From Sporosarcina aquimarina (GTDB lineage: Bacteria > Bacillota > Bacilli > Bacillales_A > Planococcaceae): a stretch of DNA of 64,000 nucleotides. Each line of letters starts with the position of its first letter. Position 1 is the stretch's first letter. The stretch lies in NCBI RefSeq assembly GCF_019748715.1, contig NZ_JACLBZ010000012.1, positions 124,001-188,000 on the forward strand, in the 5' to 3' direction. The notes under the pieces are model-generated. The model worked only from the letters and a program-made list of their open reading frames with translations. It was not told the DNA's origin and searched no databases. Made by a program: the position numbers and the translations under genes. Below, one piece after another: positions 61,664 through 64,000 of this stretch.

Positions 61664-63634
61664 TTAATTCAACTCTTTATAGTCAAATTTATCTTCTTCT
61701 ATCACGGTCTGGTTGCGCAACACTTTATAACCGCCCCGTTCACCTTCCTCAAGCTCGATGGTGATCTTACGGGAAGTATCTTCAGTAATTTCAAATTCTT
61801 CTACAGGATCGTTCATTGTATGTTTGCGATCTTGTATATAAATTTGAATTTTCTGAGGCTCTCGTTCGTCTCCCTCTTCCCATTCATCCTCATCTTCAGG
61901 ATTTTCATATGGAATCGTAATAGTTTTCACTAACAGTTTGACGGGTTTCGATGGAGCCCCTTTTGACATGACGACATCGACACGTTCATGTTTATCCATC
62001 TTCGTTCCTTTGGGAGGTTTTTGAGAGATCACACGACCTTTTTCAACCGTCTCCGAATATTCCCCGCTGACAATATGAATAGTAAGCACTGCACTTTTTG
62101 CGTAGCTCTCTAATTGTTTTTCTGTCATACCGCTTAAATCATTCAACGAATGCAGCTCTTTTCCTTTACTGACCGTAAAAATGATTTCCGTATCTTCAGG
62201 AACGACTTCTTGATCGGCTTCTGGCTGCTGTCCAATAATGGTCCCTATGGGCTCGTCAGAATACTCTTCAACTGGAGTAATCTTCTCGAACCCATAATTT
62301 TCTAGAAATTGCACGGTCGCTTCGTAACTGCGGCCGACATAGTTGAGCAGTTTCATTTTATCTTTACCTATACTGACAAACAGTTTAACGCCGTCTCCCT
62401 CTTTTCGCTTCTTGCCGGCTTCCGGTATCGTTTTGATGACCTGACCTGCGTTGAATTCATCAGACGTTTCTTCCAATCGTTCATCTATGACAAAACCTTC
62501 TTTTTCTAGCAGCTCCGTTGCGGCTAGTTCTTCCTCACCTATTACTTCAGGAACGATAATTTCTTTAGGTTTCAGCCACATCGTCAGCACCACTGCAAGT
62601 AAGGCAATGACCAGAAGGCTTGCTCCCACAATAAGTGGCCATTTCTTCTTTTTCTTTTTCTTTTTCTTCTCATCCGGCGGAACCGGTTCCACTGCTGGCG
62701 GTGTGTGTTTTACGGTATTTTCCACATTATCGAATTTCGCAGTGTCTTTCACGATTGGAATCGCTACTGTTCGATCATCATCAAAAGGCAATGTGAATTT
62801 CTTGTCATTCGCACGTTCCGGTGAAAAGACCGTTAATAGGTCATCGTACATTTCATCGGCTGTGGCGTATCGATAGTTGGCATCCTTCGCGGTCGCTTTC
62901 AAAATGACATTCTCCACAGTTTGCGGAATTTCAGGAAGCTGCTCCCGTACAGAAGGCGTCTCTTCCTGCAAATGCTTCAGCGCAATAGCAACAGCCGTCT
63001 CCGCAGAAAAAGGAAGCTTTCCTGTCAATAATTCATAAAAAACGATCCCTAACGAATAAATATCCGAGCGCTTTGTAGCCATGCCTCCCCGCGCCTGCTC
63101 AGGAGATAAATAATGAACGGTACCAATAACTGAATTCGTTTTCGTATGTGCTGTGGAGTTCAGCGCCATCGCGATACCAAAGTCCGTAATCTTGACGTCG
63201 TCTTCACCATTCATCAGGACATTTTGCGGTTTAATGTCACGATGGACGATGCCATTATGATGGGCATGAGAGATCGCTGACACCAGTTGCTGCATAATGG
63301 ATACAGCATGGTCAGCTGATAATGCTCCGTGTGTGTGTATATACTCTTTTAACGTCCGGCCTGGTATGTATTCCATTACCAAGTAATGAAGCTCATCTTC
63401 TTGGCCGACATCAAAAATATTGACGATATGAGGATGGGTCAAACTTGTCGCTGAAAGTGCTTCTCTTTGAAATCGCTTTTTCAATTCTTCTTCATTCGCA
63501 AAATCATAGTGCAATACTTTGATTGCCACGTCCCGATCAAGAATCATATCATGTGCCAGATAAACCCTTGACATTCCTCCATCACCGATCACACGGATAA
63601 TTTCATATCGTTTACCAATCCGTTTACCGATCAT
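61664..63634 (-). CDS. prkC: Serine/threonine protein kinase PrkC with PASTA domains
   Basis: PrkC is the muropeptide-sensing membrane kinase that regulates germination and cell wall metabolism. The kinase domain (about 10-275) has K39 (VAIKVL), the catalytic D132 (VHRDIKPQNV) and D150 (ITDFG). A Lys-rich run (9 Lys) precedes the transmembrane helix (about 330-352: WPLIVGASLLVIALLAVVLT). Outside are about three PASTA repeats (about 355-560) and a C-terminal Ig-like beta domain (about 560-656). The Lys run is encoded by a hexanucleotide tract. It overlaps prpC by 4 nt. Confidence 0.97.
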   Translation of the reverse strand: MIGKRIGKRYEIIRVIGDGGMSRVYLAHDMILDRDVAIKVLHYDFANEEELKKRFQREALSATSLTHPHIVNIFDVGQEDELHYLVMEYIPGRTLKEYIHTHGALSADHAVSIMQQLVSAISHAHHNGIVHRDIKPQNVLMNGEDDVKITDFGIAMALNSTAHTKTNSVIGTVHYLSPEQARGGMATKRSDIYSLGIVFYELLTGKLPFSAETAVAIALKHLQEETPSVREQLPEIPQTVENVILKATAKDANYRYATADEMYDDLLTVFSPERANDKKFTLPFDDDRTVAIPIVKDTAKFDNVENTVKHTPPAVEPVPPDEKKKKKKKKKWPLIVGASLLVIALLAVVLTMWLKPKEIIVPEVIGEEELAATELLEKEGFVIDERLEETSDEFNAGQVIKTIPEAGKKRKEGDGVKLFVSIGKDKMKLLNYVGRSYEATVQFLENYGFEKITPVEEYSDEPIGTIIGQQPEADQEVVPEDTEIIFTVSKGKELHSLNDLSGMTEKQLESYAKSAVLTIHIVSGEYSETVEKGRVISQKPPKGTKMDKHERVDVVMSKGAPSKPVKLLVKTITIPYENPEDEDEWEEGDEREPQKIQIYIQDRKHTMNDPVEEFEITEDTSRKITIELEEGERGGYKVLRNQTVIEEDKFDYKELN

Positions 63635-64000
63635 GTGGAAATCACCTCGGTTTCAGGTATTTCCAGTAAGATCGCCGTAATATTATCTTCGCCGCCACGT
63701 TCATTTGCCAACTCCACGAACGTATCCACTTTGTCAGCCAATGAAACGTCACGCAATATAATATCAAGCATCAGTTCCTTTTCGACTTTATTGCTTAACC
63801 CATCTGTGCACAGCAACAAGTACGATTGAGATGGCACTGGAATGGTATACAAATCTGGTACAATCGACTTTTCAGAGCCCACCGCTTTCATAATCCAGTT
63901 TCTCTGCGGATGCACTTCTGCTTCCTGTTCCGTAATCTCTCCGCTTTCGATCAGTATATTGACGAACGAATGATCCTTCGTAATTTGCCGTATAGCCTTG
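63631..64000 (-). CDS. prpC: PP2C-type protein phosphatase PrpC, C-terminal part (cut by window edge)
   Basis: PrpC is the metal-dependent phosphatase that reverses PrkC phosphorylation. About 122 residues are visible, with the PP2C motifs ITKDHSFVNILIESGEITEQ (upstream end), EVHPQRNWIMKAVG, LLCTDGLSNKV (metal-binding Asp) and ANERGGEDNITAILLEI. The reading frame continues beyond the window, and the N-terminal metal site is not seen. The 4 nt overlap with prkC supports translational coupling of the kinase-phosphatase pair. Confidence 0.95.
   Translation of the reverse strand, partial: KAIRQITKDHSFVNILIESGEITEQEAEVHPQRNWIMKAVGSEKSIVPDLYTIPVPSQSYLLLCTDGLSNKVEKELMLDIILRDVSLADKVDTFVELANERGGEDNITAILLEIPETEVIST

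Overview
The window is a piece of a low-to-middle GC Bacillales chromosome, most likely a spore-forming member of the Planococcaceae (Sporosarcina-like). That placement is an inference from gene order, protein resemblance and strong AGGAGG ribosome binding sites. Nearly every gene lies on the minus strand, so transcription runs from high to low coordinates. The gene order is the classic Bacillus block prpC-prkC-rsgA-rpe-thiN-spoVM / rpmB / yloU-fakA-recG-fapR-plsX-fabD-fabG-acpP-rnc-smc-ftsY-ylxM-ffh-rpsP-khpA-rimM-trmD-rplS-sipS-rbgA-rnhB-ylqG-ylqH-sucC-sucD-dprA-topA-trmFO-xerC-hslV-hslU-codY, followed by the fla/che operon. Only rpmB reads on the plus strand.

Region 1 (1-23.7 kb) is the fla/che operon from flgB down to the N-terminal part of cheA. 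It encodes rod and hook parts, the MS ring and C-ring switch (FliF, FliG, FliM, FliY), the export gate and ATPase (FliH/I/J, FliO/P/Q/R, FlhA, FlhB), placement factors (FlhF, FlhG) and chemotaxis regulators (CheY, CheB, CheA). The genes are tightly packed, many with 4-8 nt overlaps, so they are probably translationally coupled. Region 2 (24.2-28 kb) is the xerC-hslV-hslU-codY unit with CodY-box-like sites. Region 3 (28.3-37.3 kb) holds trmFO, topA, dprA, the succinyl-CoA synthetase genes and a detached FliK-like/FlhB-like pair (ylqG-ylqH). Region 4 (37.3-50 kb) is RNA and ribosome maturation plus the SRP pathway, Smc and RNase III. Region 5 (50.3-56.6 kb) is the FapR-controlled fatty acid cluster and RecG. 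Region 6 (56.7-64 kb) is FakA/YloU, L28, SpoVM, thiamine pyrophosphokinase, ribulose-phosphate epimerase, RsgA and the PrkC/PrpC kinase-phosphatase pair.

No CRISPR array, prophage, insertion sequence, rRNA or tRNA was seen. Accessory material is limited to GC-rich intergenic repeats of two families (38.2, 41.9, 42.1, 54.1 and 54.4 kb; and 50.1 kb). I found no large undescribed system. The most interesting points are small: a short SpoVM gene with an unusual basic C-terminal extension that runs into a bidirectional terminator; a GC-rich hairpin placed exactly between a Shine-Dalgarno sequence and the swrD start codon; a composition shift in the middle of the hook gene; an HslV N-terminus without the serine used by B. 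subtilis CodW; and clear candidate regulatory sites (L19 leader, FapR operator, CodY boxes).
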